Below, in pieces: positions 19,626-34,313 of a stretch of DNA of 64,000 nucleotides (positions within the stretch are counted from its first letter, which is position 1; each line of letters opens with the position of its first letter). The notes below the pieces were generated by a model, which was given only the letters and a program-made list of their open reading frames with translations, was not told the origin of the DNA and did not search any database. The DNA comes from Cryptomeria japonica. Taxonomy: Eukaryota; Streptophyta; Pinopsida; Cupressales; Cupressaceae. Location: the NCBI RefSeq assembly GCF_030272615.1, contig NC_081414.1:823171896-823235895 (forward strand). The letters run 5' to 3'. The position numbers were made by a program, and so were the translations under genes.

Positions 19626-22600
19626 TTTCTTCCCATGAAAGAATCTTAAAAGGGAATTTTAAAACTTCAAGAGATGAGTTTCAAAAGATTGAAGTCAAGT
19701 ATTCTCATGATTTTATTAATCTATTATGATATTGCCAGGAATTTAAAAAGGTTAGATGTGGTAAGTTTATAGAGGTTGTATTTTCAAACATAATAGCATT
19801 AATTATTTTCTCAAGTCTTACACAATTTTACAAAAAGATTTCAACTCTTCACAGTAAAAGGTTGGTTGGTTTGTAAAATGAATATAACCTTTTGGAAAGT
19901 ATTTATATTACAAACATTTTCATTCTAATTTAGACTAATTAGAAATGTAAACAAAAAACACCAATCTCTTTTAAAGAAAGATTAGGTTAACTAAACTTCA
20001 TAAATTAGATATTAATTTTAGAATGATATAGATCCCATCTTCCATGAGTTACCATGCAACCAAATATATGAATGAGAAAAATGTGAAGATAATGACTACT
20101 TCTTAGGCATACCCATTATCAAATGAAAAGAAGCAATTGCTTGCTATAGAATGGTCATATGGAATTATTTATTTTTTACTTTTTTGAAATTGTCAATTTT
20201 ATTTGATTTTTTTATTATCAAAGAATATCTTATGCATTTTTCTTTATATAATTATTGATCTTTTGAAATCAATATAAAAATAAAAATGAATTCAAAATGT
20301 ATTATATAATTTTTCTTACTTTTTCACTAAAAATATAACTTTTAAATCTTATACCAAATTACTAATACTAATTTAATATAAAATATCAAGTTAATGCGAT
20401 TTCACGACAAAATTAAGAAAATTAAAAAAACAAATCAAAATCAAAACTGTAAACACATGCAAGCATTACATGGAGCATTGACTATATTTGGTTTCACTTG
20501 AATGAAAGATTATAGATGCTAGATTATTGTTGAAGCTTTTGAATAGCATAACAATGAAATGATTGGAATATTAAAAAATAGATCAATAATTATTTGGAGA
20601 GCTTCCCAAATTTTAAAAAGATAGTGGTTTTCTAGATTTTACAAAAGTTAAAATAAATGTGTAGATTGATTTAATAAATTTTGAGGACCATATATTTGAT
20701 TTAGAGAACTAATTGGTTTGATTGGCTACTTAATTCAATCTATTGATTAGTCAACTAACCTTAAGCTAACTTGATAAATAAACAAAATATAATAATTGTA
20801 TTTAATCAATTAATTATTATTTGAATTTGATTCATGAATCATAGGTGAATCTAACTAAGTTGACATGACATAACGTGGATAAGGATAATTAAGATTTTTT
20901 ATTTATTTTAATTGAATATATGTGAGTGAATTAATTAATTATTTTATGAATTAATTTATTGTGGGATAATATATTGGTAAATGAAATTAATTAATTAATA
21001 TAATGTAATCAATTAATCAACAAAGTGAATTAACATGCCAAAATTGATAAGTCGGTATCAATGTGGCATAATGATGAAGATAATAAAATTATCCAATTAA
21101 AAAATAATAATAGAAATGGTTGGTTGCATTAGATGATGATATTGTTAATGGCCATGTCAATGTACATGATGAACCTTTCTTATAAAGGCAAGGTCACAAA
21201 GGAGGACTAAACTAAATGCTAACAAGTGTCTTAATCATATGCAATGGACAATCTATCACCCACATAAAATGGAAAAGTGATAATGTGATAAGACCACTAA
21301 AGGTGGAAAAGTGATAGCATGATAAAACCACATAAAGTGGAGATGCTCCTAAAGTGTGAAGTGAGCACTAAGTTAAGTGATATGCATAATTAGGACCTAA
21401 GTGAGGTTATGATTAGGTACAACACCTTAATTACACCAACATGTTAGAAAGATGGAGTTAGTGAAATAGGATGATGATGGATTTAATTAACAAGGCTTAT
21501 GAAATTTAGGGGTCTAGATTTTGTTCTCTTTGAAAGGGTTCCATGTATAAAAGAAGTGGATTTTCAAATAAAGTAGAATAAGTGAAATAATCAATACCCA
21601 GGCGCTTGCTCCAAAGCACAAGGAAGGATAAAAGAGATGGATGAACACTTGAAATAAAATAAAATGAGATGGGACTAAATAGATGAATAATATTGAAAGG
21701 ATGGGATAGAAAGAATGTTAGTTATCAATACTTAGAAATAAGAATAAGTTATGGGATAGAAATAAGATATGGGATAGAAAGAATGAGAATAATATTCCTA
21801 GTTTTGATGATGCCATAACAAAATTTGTGAAACACACCAAATATTTAACATTTGAGCAACTTAATTTAAATTATATAACATAAATGGATGCACCATGACA
21901 TGGTAGAGCTTGAAAATATTTTTTCTATATATTGTATAAGAAAATATCTAAGTAGGAAAGTAGTGGGATGGAGGATGATATGGAAGACCATGATTCAACA
22001 TAATTTCCATGTAGTTTTAAATGACTGACATAGAAATATAGGTAAATAAAAAAGTATAATTATTTAAGAAAAAATTACAAAAACATAAATAAATTGAAAG
22101 GAAAAGGAAATAAAATCCTTTACTAAGTCAAAATCTAAGATGATATTCATAGTTTTGATTATCCCAGAGAAATTATAAACATTAGGAGGTTGGATTTAGA
22201 ATGATAAATCCTTTTAGAAATTAAACTTAATATATAAATATGTAATTACTTTACATGTATTTTAAAATCCACTAGATGCAAACCATGTAAATACAATCCG
22301 TTAAATCAATCTAAACTAATACACATATCTTAAATACATCTATCTAAAAAAATGTGGGAGATATTAATTTGGAATTATTTTATTCATTTAAAAATTATTT
22401 TATTTTATTCTTAAAATATTTTATCATGGTAGTAACTAAAAATATTAACTAGAGGTTCTCCTTGGAGGCTTAAAATTATATAAGTCAAAGGAAATTAAGG
22501 TGTTATATTTTTGTCATTGTAAGTTATTTTCTATGGATAGTATTACATAGACATGCTAAAAGATAATTATTATGAAAATGGTCCTCTCCCCAAGTTGGAG

Positions 22601-24940
22601 TTTGTTCCTTGCATGGATGATGGTTTGTGTAGTGATATTATGGTTAGGAGTAGAGGTTCCAGATGCAGTTTTTCCCTATCTTAGTATATTTTGAGTTTTA
22701 CAATAGCTAGTTGGGTAGTGATGGTTAAGAGGAGCTTATTTTTTATGAGGATGATCTCCTTATTGATATTATTATGGAAGAAATAGTATGGAACTAGTCT
22801 TCCTTTCCTACTCCACTTATTGGTAATGTGACCTAGTCATTATGATTTGGATCTATATAAGGGCTTCCTATCCCAACCTCCTATTAAAATGGGATCTAGG
22901 GTGGATCCTCCACATGCTAGGTTTGATGGAAAGGATTTTTTATATAATGTGATGCCATATTCCATTGCATCCCTTGTTTCCTTTTTTTTCTATAGACTTG
23001 TGTTGATATAGAGATTTTCATAGGAGTTTTTGTTTCCCCTATTTTCTCATCTTTTTTATTGTCAACCGATGTAGGGGCTCATGAGGTTCCTTATTGTAGA
23101 GTTGGTAAATGGGATTCATTAGTCTAGTTATCTAAAATAGGAATGAAAATTAATTTACACTAACAATACATTCAAGACTGAATCAATAGGCCCAACTTCA
23201 AACCTATTGGTGAGAGTTTGGCACACTGATTGATTAAATTATTTTTCTTTCAATTTGATTTTTGATATGATGGGATGATTAAATGCAAAAAATAGGTCTA
23301 AATATGAAAATTTGATAGTAATCAGTATCAAAAACAGGCTAGAGAACAAATATATGTAAAATTTGAGAATAAATTGAAAATATTAGGGATTAGAAAGGAA
23401 TAGGTCTATTTCTACAATTTGAACTTGAAAGTGCCAAACTATGTGTCTAGGCACCCTAGTCTTGAGCATTTTTTATGCAGATATCAAGATCATCAAGTCA
23501 CTCAAAATATCTCCCTAATTTTATTTTTTTAAAGTGTACTTAGGTACAAATTCACATGTAATAGATGGAATTGTTGTTGGGAATGAATGATAAACATTAT
23601 TGAAATATTCAATTAGAGAAATATTAAAACCATAGTAACATTTTGTAGTTGTACATTTTTGTTTGGATAAGTTTTCTTAGTTGACAACTCATACCTAATA
23701 AATTGTAATATTGATAAGGAATTTATTGGTGCAAGTTCATAAGATACAAACTTGGGAAGTGTTGACTAAGTTAAAATAAATTTGAAGACTCTATTAACAA
23801 GATAAACTTAAAATTATATTATTTCCTTTGAAGTTATTTTGATTCAAGGATCTCTTTTATGAGAGCTCGTGACTCTAGTACCCTAATTACCTATATTTTT
23901 GTTGTTGTTTTTTTCTAGGAAAACACATTAGTTTGTAGGTATAAGTTCTTAAATATATATATGTGTACTTTTCTTCCTACTATCCCAATTAGTTTTTCAT
24001 TTGTGATAAAGAAACATATTTATTTGTAAAATATCAAATTTTACACCCCATGATGATTTATGTTAATCAATATCCAATTAGAATAAATTTTATACTCCTT
24101 TTAGAGTTGGACTCCATATGCATCATATCATTAACCCTTAGGAACTCTATTGAACTAGTTTTTGATGATTAGTCTCATGATTCTTATTCCTTCTAATCAA
24201 ATAGATTTGCATATTATAGAAATCTATGACTAAATTTATAAGAATCCATAGAACAAAAATAAATAAAATACTTAGTTGCCTTTTTTAGGCTCAAAAAAAT
24301 TATTTTACACTTAAGTTAGGCTATTAAAATCAAAATATTACCCTACTACTTTAAAAGATAGGTTGCTCAATCCCCTATCTTTCTCTTATATCATATTTAC
24401 AAGGAAGTATACATCTATTTAGTTGATTATGAAAGATAAATTATGAAAATAAAGATGTTCAATCATGTGCCTACAATTTATGGGTATGATATTTATGGAG
24501 GGTATGCACACATTTCTACATTTTCAAAATTTATGGAGAAATTTTAGTTTGAATGTGAGGACATGTGGATGAGATTATTTGTTAGGTATCCATTTGCAAT
24601 GGTGTGGAAATGGATAAAAGGTTACCAAACCATTTCTTTTCTTCTTGGAATGACCTCGTGAGTACATTTGAAGATGAATTTACACTTGATGTTGACTAGG
24701 TTGGTGCACTTATCTAAGAGGTACCAGTTAGCCAATTATATTTTAGGTCCTAGCTAAATGCAATCTCTACAATACTTAGACAATCTAGGCATTTGAGTGT
24801 TTGTAATTGCATGATACATTGAAGCCAAAAATAAGTACAAAATGGTTGTAGTTCCCTCTCTTATCATGCATCCTTATCTTAGTGGTCCATTCATATATTG
24901 GATGTACTATTCTCACCTAATAATCCTTATACACCTAAAC
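19626..24940. other. AT-rich intergenic DNA, no gene recognised
   Basis: No long open frame. At 21268-21350 a block of about 40 bp (GTGATA-AAACCACATAAAGTGG type) is duplicated. At 22570-23000 the + strand has patchy protein-like text with many stops, which I cannot assign. Confidence 0.4.
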
Positions 24941-25860
24941 CTGAAGCTTGTTGGAATCGAATGTTTCACTATATTTCACTAGAAGAAGATGGAATAGGTA
25001 GGTTGTAAACCTAAATTTCTTAGAGCAGCGTCTTTTAATCTTTACAAATTGTTCATGCATGGATTGAACAATGTGCTCAACAAAATTATATTTAATAGGT
25101 TGATTAACACAACTGGATATTAAAATACCATTTCAAGGAGGCTTGCACCCACTTCCATATTATTTTCCAATCCTAGACAAATTGTTAGCATGAAAATAGT
25201 ATCTTGAAACCCATGACACAAAACTATCTCCTTTATAAGGAGGCTTATGATTTTGATCAATTGTTTAACATCCATTGTTATTGCTTTCAGATAATTATTT
25301 CTCCCCACTTCATCAATCACTTCATAATCATAGGAAATGTTTTGTAAGTCAATATGGACATTTGAGTGTCCAAAATATCCTTCTCGAAGCCTTGAGTCCA
25401 GCCAAAATTTAAATTTTTCCTCAATAATGGGTTAAATTTCCTTTTGAATATTTTTATTAACAATTGCTCATCTATTTTCATCATAATTTTTGGCACTAAC
25501 CATGAAAACTTCCAGGAAAGGGAAAAATTATTATACACAATCCAATATCCCACACTTTAGTTTTATGTTTTGGCCTAATATTTTATTATACACAATCTTT
25601 CATACCTTGTTAGGAATTCCCCCTACGGCCTTATTCCCACATGAAAATTTAAGTTGTGTTGTTATCCTACCTTGGATTACAGGATCATAAATATCATGGA
25701 TTTCATCAATGAAACTTGGGGTTTTAAGCAGTTGGGCATAGTCTATTTTTTGTATCTCTTTGGCTTTCCCCATCCCTGGTAACCTAGTACTATAGTGATG
25801 GTAGACAATCTTGAAAATGTAAACCTTCAGCAACTAGTCCTCTAATTCTACAATCTAAAC
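24941..25860 (-). pseudogene. Possible decayed coding sequence, unknown
   Basis: Three consecutive - strand open frames of 66-78 codons (25320-25120, 25553-25317, 25833-25600) lie end to end. They have protein-like composition but need frame changes and stop suppression to join. No domain recognised. It could be an old retroelement ORF; weakly supported. Confidence 0.2.
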
Positions 25861-28000
25861 TATAACATTGAAAAAATAAAAAGTGTGTGATGTAGGTGTT
25901 TTGTATTTCTCTCACGAACTTAACTGAAAATTTGAATTTGAAAATGATAAATAAATTTATTGGTGTGGATAGGCATCCTTGAATCTAGTTTCTAATTTCT
26001 AAATTTCCCTTGTTAACCAGTTACTCCAAAGTCCAATCTCCCTCAATTTCAAGAGCTTACTCAAAGGGAAAAACACTGGTGAAAATTTATTTAAAAAAAT
26101 TTATTCATTTATTTATTAAAACCTTTCATTCTTGACAGTGCTCACATGTGTGTCTATTCTTGGAAATTTTTGAAGAAACTTGTGTCCTTCACAACTTTGG
26201 CCTAAAAAAGAGCTTATGATATTGATCATTGATCATCTAATGGTTATTAAATTGATTAAAATAATTAAGTTTAGACTTAGAATTAATTAAGTATACAATT
26301 TATAATAGTAAACTCAACAATTCCCACACATGTCTCTATTTCAGAGACTTTTTGAAGAAACCGTTGTCCTTCAAAACTTCAGCCCGAAATAGAGCTTATG
26401 CCATTGATCTGTGATCATCCAACAATCATTAAATTGATTGATTAGTTAACTATATACTTATAGTTAATTAAACAGTGCACGCACATTGTGACCATGTCTC
26501 TATTCCGCAATCCGCATAGATTGTCATTGACTAGTTGTAGCAAGTAGTCATATTTTTGGTTATGACTTGAGTCTCCTTCATCATCATCGTAACTGACCCA
26601 TTTTGTTAGCCACTCAGTCATTTTGATTTTTCAAGCTTTTATGCAATCATGCACTTTCTTTGAGATCAACGGTCTTGATCACCACATGACTATGCAGTTA
26701 GATCAATATGCTCGTTCACCTTAACTCTGCAGCCTCACCCACAAACATGGCACATGGGCCCTAGTGATGTTAGGCTCTTCTTAAGTGGACCATAATATTC
26801 TACATGCTAGATGTCAAAAGACACATTGGAAGGGGTTGGCCCAATCTATCCTCCTCATAAGCAATAGTATTGAGCAGTCACCTCATGTTTATTTGATAGG
26901 CCAAATTATTGTAGAGCTGCATGATTAATCAAATCTACTTGCCAAAAACTAACTCTACAACTTTTCCCATACGAGCCCTACCAACAATGGTAACATACAC
27001 TTGGACCACTAAACGAATGATATGTGGAAAGCCACGTAACATGGATAGGATGTGGGTCCATCATGCTCATCTCCTAAGTGTGATAATGTGTGATTATCTT
27101 TTGTAAGATCAATGGCCAGGATCTTTGTGCGATTGTGGAGTTAGCTGAAAGTGCTCTTTGAAGATAACTCCACAATGTCGAAGGTTTCAATAAACTATAG
27201 AAAATAAAAAATAATAAAATTAAAGACACTAAACCAGTACACATCCTTGTAATTTGAATTTACCATGGTAAGGGTTTTTCCTCTAGGGTTTTCAGCATGG
27301 GCTATAGTTTCATTGGTTACATTAATCATTGCTTTGTCTTTGATTTTCAATTTGATTAGCCTAATTGATCATATACGATAATACAGTTGCAAAGTGAATC
27401 ATTTTAAGTTTTATTTTGACACCGTAGCTATTACCTATATCTGTTTATATAAACCTTAACTTTGATAATTGCCAACAATAAAATTTATATTAATTTTAAT
27501 CTCATGCTTCTAATTAGGTAGTTATTTTTTTAATAAGTAAATCAATGGGTAAGGCCAAAACGCATTATATTAAATGAAAAAAAGGTTTAATGGTGTAGAA
27601 GGGAAAAATTAGATAACAAAACTAAAATTGAAACCCATCTGATACAAATATAGGTTCACCAACTTTCAAAATGAAGCAAACCAGACATCAAAAATTTCTA
27701 GAAATGATATTATCATGAAAGAACTTGCATATATCACATATCACACTTCACTTCAACTAAAATAAAATCTCATATGACATATCACTTCATTAATGATATT
27801 CATATAATGGGTAGGGCCATCACCTATTATATTAAGATAAGATTAAAATTATTTAGATAGAACAGTATTTATCTTGTAGCCAAAAATATATTCCTGGCAA
27901 AATTTCCTATGATCACACTTCATCGTATGTCTAGTAGTGACAAAAAAGATAGCACAAGTACTTAAGAACCCATAACCCACAATAAAATACTCAAAACAAA
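25861..28000. other. AT-rich intergenic DNA with one tandem duplication
   Basis: No gene recognised apart from the duplication at 26144-26470 listed separately. Confidence 0.4.
26144..26470. repeat. Tandem duplication, about 182-bp period
   Basis: CACATGTGTGTCTATT at 26144 and CACATGTCTCTATTTC at 26326 both lead into TTTTTGAAGAAAC, a GTCCTTCA block, GAGCTTATG-(A/C)ATTGATC and ATTAAATTGATT. A further partial echo (CATGTCTCTATTCCGCA) lies near 26492. Confidence 0.6.
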
Positions 28001-28021
28001 ACAAAGTAACTACAACATAAT

Positions 28022-28330
28022 TCAAGACAAGGAGAAATTTTGAGCTTGCCTTGCTACCTCCATAGCTTCACATTCCTCCTTCATTCTATCCTTCATGAAT
28101 TTCATGGCTTGTAAGATAAACATGTGGTCATGTCTACAATTATCATGAACTTCACCTACTGCAATTTCCTCCATAATGCACCAGTTTTCCTCAATCCATT
28201 CTTCTGTACTCCCTAGCTGCAACACACCTACAATCTCAATTGCATGTGCCCCATCATTTTCAACTTCATCTAGCAACTCTTTAGTGGTCAAGTAGTCCTA
28301 ATGCCAATTTTCCTCCTAAGGCTCCTTGAT
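28022..28330 (-). pseudogene. Acidic ORF remnant, unknown
   Basis: An 89-codon open frame (28291-28022) is very Glu-rich with a few Met, Cys and His residues. It extends upstream in the same frame through two TAG codons with equally protein-like text. This resembles a fragment of a larger decayed ORF, possibly retroelement-derived. No domain recognised. Confidence 0.3.
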
Positions 28331-29218
28331 TTTGGCTACATACATGAGAAAATTAATACTACATAGTATATCACTTCTCTAACCCTAGAGCAACTGCGCA
28401 TCTTGTATTTGCACAATCAAAAATTTAAAAACCCTCCCAATATAATAGTTTTGTGGGAGGGAGATGAGGAGGTTCTCATCCATATTGTTGATCAATGCAT
28501 CAATATCACACAAATATGAAATCTCAAACAATATTTGGGTGAGTTCTTTTGCTCACTCCTTGGAAACCCTAATATATAACACCATGGCAAGAATAAAGGC
28601 TAGAGTGTCTAAAATGACCCTATGCCTGTGAGACACCATCAGAAACTCCGACCCCAACATGTTATTGACCACATGCATTATGTATGGGTGTTCATTCACC
28701 AAGACCCCACTAACCATTTGTTAGTGACTTCACCTACAAAAGTTGTTTATTGTTTTGTTGCCCTAAGTGTAATCGGCATATCCATCACTCCCACATCAGT
28801 GTTTCCAACTCGAACATGTAATCTAGAAATACAATAATACCTCAATGCCCAATTTAAAGGAATTCAACCGAATTCATTATAAATGTCTCATTAAATGCAC
28901 ACTTAGCATAATTTTCCTTGTGCAGTATATATTAATAGTATATATATATTCTTTTTTATATTTCTAGTTTTTTATAAAAGTTACAGTACAATGGCATGTT
29001 TTCTATATGGGTTATTTTCCAAAAACACAGTGAAAAACTTCAACAAACTAGTTCTTATGTCTAAAGCACAGAGTCAAATCTGAGATCAAGAATTTAAACC
29101 CAAGTAGTAGATCATTTCAAATGAGTGAACCACTCGAGCATTAATGCCTAACATTAACACATTGATAAGGATCACACATTGACAAGAAAATTGCCAAGAT
29201 AAAACATCATAAAGCATA
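28331..29218. other. Intergenic, no gene recognised
   Basis: Short unsupported open frames only. Confidence 0.4.
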
Positions 29219-30885
29219 AATGGAGACAATCTTAGCAACAATATAGTAGTCTATTCATGAAGTAATTGAAAAATTACTGAGAGAAAGTGTACATTCTAAT
29301 CTATTTCATAATGAAACTACCCTACACAAATAGACAACATAAATCCCTATTTCTACTCTCCCTAGAGATAAGAAAATTTTAGAATCCTTCTTTAAGACCT
29401 TGGTATTCCTTTTATAATCATAAGGAATGCAAAAAGCTACTAGTTGTTTACAAGAATGTGTAACTTGTATTTCATTTATAGGATGTCATAAAATTGCCAG
29501 GTTAGTATACATGAAAGCTTTGGTGTCGAGACATATAAAGCTTATATGAATGCCAATTACCTTATAAACAATGTCACTATCACATATTTGTGGTTATTGA
29601 TGTATAGAATAAAAGGATACAAGATTCTCATTGCATTTCTTGGTAGAGGAGAGCTTTGATAGTTTTTATCAAGAAGGGATGCTTGACTCCAAAACCGCAT
29701 CTCCCATGTTTTCACCCAACTTTCTCTCTACATTATACCCATTATAAGGGGGAAATGGCAGTTGGGAGAGAGATCAAAATTATTTACAATTACAACTAAA
29801 GCTTGCACTTGCACTCAAGAATTTTAGTAACCCTTTGGTTATCTTTGGATATTTTAATAATCATTTGGCTACAAGTTAAGTCATCAATTTTCTTTACTTC
29901 ATGGCATCTGCAAACCTTTAGCCATATCTCCCTATGCCAGTATTCAGCTGCACCTTCTATGCACTTCATTTTAAAACCTTTGCAAGGAAGGAAACAACAC
30001 TTCTTAAAAAATTATCTCTAGAAATATGTCTATCTCCTACATTCTAAAATTCAATATGCGAATAATATTTAACTATTTTTCTAATGAGTCATGACCCTAT
30101 TTCTCAATTTGCAAAGTGGTGGCAATTGATTATCAGGTCTATACTTTGGATTATTCCACATATTGTATTAATCTATGTGAGATGTAGTTTTTTGTCATTT
30201 CCTAATATAAAATATACCACAAGAAAGCTTTCATTACAATAGTCCTAACACATATACATGAGTCATGACTCACAGACCTCAACACAAATTAATATTGGCA
30301 ACTTCTCATTGAATATTAAATATGTGCTATCCTTCATATTTTTCTTCCTTCGATTGGTGTAGTATTTTCTATTGAAAAGGATAGCAGAGAATCTTCGAAC
30401 AAGATTGATACGTGCAAAAAAGTAGCTTTCTAAAAGATTTCATATGGATATGTAGGACACTTATAGCTAAGATGTGATGTGTTTTCTATATTAGTTTTTT
30501 TCTCCAATGTAATTATTATTTTCCTCCAAAAATAATTAAAGATTCATATTTCTATATTTTTTATGCAATATGAAAAAAAATCGCCAATGCAATTGTTATT
30601 TTCCCCCAAAAATAATGAATATTTTCCTCAATTTTTAAAAAAAATTCATGCAATAGAAAAAGATTTGCCAATAAAATTTGTTTGTTTTCCCAAAAAGAAT
30701 GAAAATTTCACACTATTTTTTGTACATTTCTCATGCAAGTGAGAAAATTTCATCAATGAAATTTAATATTTTTTCCTTGTTAAGAAAAAAATTCACCCAA
30801 AATTTTTTTTCCCCCAAAATAAGGAAATATTTGTTATGATTTTACACCTTTACCTAGGGGGGTTTCTTAAAGTTATCCATGAGCC
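29219..30885 (+). repeat. Dispersed repeat, copy C (shared with 43080-44702 and 51370-52357)
   Basis: It starts ATGGAGACAATCTTAGC and passes through CTATTCATGAAGTAATT, ATTATAAGGGGGAAATGG and TTTGGATTATTCCACATA. It ends in a stretch of degenerate TTTTCCCCCAAAAATAATGA blocks and the words ACACCTTTACC...GGTTTCTTAAAGTTATCC. The same order occurs from 43080 and from 51370. Copy C lacks the LTR-containing part that precedes the other two. No ORF of note. Confidence 0.8.
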
Positions 30886-32159
30886 TAGCATTCAAATCAA
30901 TTTCAACTAAACAAAGGAAAAATAACTCTATCTACATTGAATCTTTTTGCATTGGATAAATTGAGTTCTCCCTTCCTTTAATATACTATTTGGAAAGTTA
31001 GATCATTTCCTAATTTACAAGGCTTAACTTGCAAAACCCTAATTTTTCATACTTTACAATCTCAATCTATTAGTCATTTATAATGGGGGTGTGAAACACT
31101 TAAAAAAACCACTAAGGCTAAAACAAAATAACATGAGATACCAAAATAATAAAAATTTCTAGGTCCATAAGGTATTGCATTCATTTTAGATGCATAGCAT
31201 TTTTATTATATTAAATTTTAGTAATTTGCCCTATCTTTGTTATTATCTTGACCCACTAAGGAGGAAATAACATCTATCATTTATTAAAAAAAATTGTATT
31301 CCTTAAGCTTGGATCCCTCCTTGAATGCCAAAACACACAACTTTAGTTTACAACTATCTATAATGCATTTGTGAGGAGTAGCATACCTCAACTAACCTTT
31401 TAGTGAAAGAAAATGAAGGGAGAAAATAAAATCATCTAATAATTTTTTGCTATATTATCGTAAGTTTTTAGACCATTTTTTAGACCATGTTAATATTTTC
31501 TATAAATGCTTTAAACATGTATCTAAAGTATAGTTAACTTTGACTTTCAAGAGAAAAGTACAAGTTTGGCCACTTTTCACCCTCATTTCTATGCACTCAC
31601 TTGGTAGATAGATATCTCGTTTGAGATTTTACATAATGAATCATGATATCAAAATGATGACAATCTCCAAAACTATCCAATGGTAATAATTCAACATTGG
31701 ATAAATTAAAAAATAGCCTCAATATTTTAAACTTGTCAAATTCTTTTAATCAAAAGCCTATTAAATCTTTGATCTAATTTTATGTTAACAATTAATACAT
31801 AAGACTAAAGATGGTTGCAAGATATTTTATCACTAATCTAGTAGACACTCTTTATATTGTTGTAATAAATATCATGGTCAAGTTTAATTGCCTCATTTTA
31901 GGAGTGGATACTTGTTTTTAGATCTAGTTGATGTAGTTATATATGAATAGACATATCACATAAAATAGGGAAGGTTATTATTATATAGGTTTGCATCTTT
32001 TCTCTAAAATTTGCATATAAAATTCACATGCTTTCAGAATATAAGGATAGGACAATGGGATGAAAATTTAAATATATCATTTGGTATGTTGGGTTGGTTG
32101 ATGATGTTGAAGGTGGAGGTACATATGCTTTTCATTAAGATAAAATGGGTTTTATAGGT
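30886..32159. other. Intergenic, no gene recognised
   Basis: AT-rich with no supported feature. Confidence 0.4.
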
Positions 32160-33740
32160 ACCCGAAACCCAAATCCAAAAATAGAATAATTAACCACTAG
32201 AAAACAAGAGAAGAACCAGTAGCCAAACGACAACAAAAATAGGGAAGACACCCCTTAGAGCCTGACAAAATAAATAGAGAAACCTGAGAAAAACAACCAA
32301 AAAAATAACCAAGAGCTTTCATGAGCTCATCATTTTTTGGAATAACATTTTTGTTTATTTCTTCGAGCTCCTGCATGATGAACATCGTGTGCTTTTCTCT
32401 TGGTTCCTTCTCCTAGTCATGGTAGAAGGTCTAGTAGACACTTGCACTTCAACTCCCTGTGGATTTGTATCCAAATTTATCTTCTTAGACTTGGGAGGAG
32501 ATGGTGGCATGCTGTTGAGCAGTTAGGCTTTCTGAATGGCTATTTTTCCATTCAACGTGTTTAGGCCTTCAACACTGTTGTTCATAGCCTCTTTACTAAT
32601 CTCCACAAAACCCTTGAGATTTCCTTTTAGTTCGTCCATACTCTTATCTAGATTTTCTATTCTACCTTCATGCTCTATTTTCATGACCTTCACATCTTCA
32701 ATTAATTTCTAAGTCATTTTCAGAAGCTTGTTAGTTTTATTTAACATGGGGTTCTTAGTAAAGGTGTTGATAATGTCTTTTATTCCTTGCTTGATGAAGA
32801 GGATTTCGTCAATCACCTAGCGGAAGCACTTCTCCTAACTAGTGGACGAGTTAGCTAGAAGTGCATCAATATCCGCCTCATTAGTTTTCCTATCTCCTCG
32901 CTCCACTTGGTCCACATTGAGGGGAATATCCAATTTAATCTCATCTTCCCCTTTGCCCTTTGTCTCCACCACTTTCCCAACCTTTTTCTTCTTATAGCTA
33001 TTATGAAAGTATGGGGTGAGATTTACTCTTTTTTCTATTGTTAGTGCTAGGAGTGGCCTTCTCGAGGGGTCCCTCTTCCTTTGAGGGCCAGTATTCTGGG
33101 TCATCATCTGGCACATGAAGGTCATGCTAGTTCATGGAAAAATCACCCAATCCCTTCTCATCAAATTCGGTGTCTGACACCACATGTACATCAGGGTTAG
33201 ATGAGGTTTTAGGGTTGTTTTCAATATTGTGGATAGGGAGGGCTTGACCTCATGCACTTTGGCATATACTATGATAAGGAAAATCAGCCCCTCATGTAAA
33301 ATAATTTATCACTATTTTTAGCATGATGAGAAAGACTATGCTCCAAGGAAGAGAGTAAATAAAAACGGCATAGAAGGTTTCCTATCATGTATAAAATGAT
33401 TTAAAATGGTTAAATTGTAGAAAAAATAATGGCAAATCAGCCATCCAAGGTGATGTACCTCATAATCGCCTCTACCACATCTACCTAGAGACTCATGAGA
33501 TCTTTTTTGTTGTAGCCCCCATCAACCATTTTCCTTACATTGCCCCGTTCACTATATTTATCGAAGAATATAGATATGGCTTCCTCCATCACCTTTCACT
33601 CTTTATAAAACGTTTTTCCTTCCATTTGCAAACAAGTAATTTTAGCTAGAAACACTTTGTCAATTATGAATTCAACATCATTAGCATTGAGAATGTCATT
33701 ATTCCAACCACTCAAGGGCTTCACTGGCTAGGTAATAAAT
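32160..33740 (-). pseudogene. Decayed retroelement ORF (gag/ORF1-like), - strand
   Basis: Protein-like text in changing frames runs from about 33720 to 32400, including an open frame of 96 codons (33125-32835) rich in Lys, Arg and Asp/Glu. An upstream stretch with many I/L/F residues is broken by TAG and TGA codons. The - strand end near 32160 reads GGTACCTATAAAACCCAT, like the region after the first ORF in some plant LINEs as I remember them. Assignment to a LINE ORF1 is tentative. Confidence 0.35.
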
Positions 33741-34313
33741 TATATCACATACATTCATATTGGGGGGTTTAATATCCAAAAAATGAGGGCGCAATATATT
33801 GCCTATCGATGAAAATAGGGGGGTTTCTAATTTTGGCTTTGAAAAAATACAATATTTGGTGAAAATAGGGGGGGCTTTTAATTCAGGCTATGTATTAGGA
33901 GGGGGTGACAAAATTGGAGTTTAGATAAAAATTGGGGGTTTCTTTAGTATTCCATGAATGCATCACTAGGTAAAGCCCCTGCGATTCCAACCCTTCACAA
34001 ACCCTTCCCTCGCCCTAGGATCTTGAACATCTAGTTTTTTGAGGTATGGTACAAGACCACCATCCAAAATTTTAGTCCACATTTCCTTATTTTGTTCCCA
34101 CTTTTGGCATGATGACTACTCCATTTTGTTCTTATCTCCCCCCATGTTTGAATTGTCCTTGCTAATTTAGAGGTTCACAATATTTATTCCAAACCTGAGC
34201 TAGGAGACACAAAGCTAGGAAAACAAGAACAATCTGGAAGCCCTAGTGTTGTGTCGATTCCACTTATGACAAGATTTAGCTTTGCTCATGTGAGAGGATA
34301 GCATCATTAATAT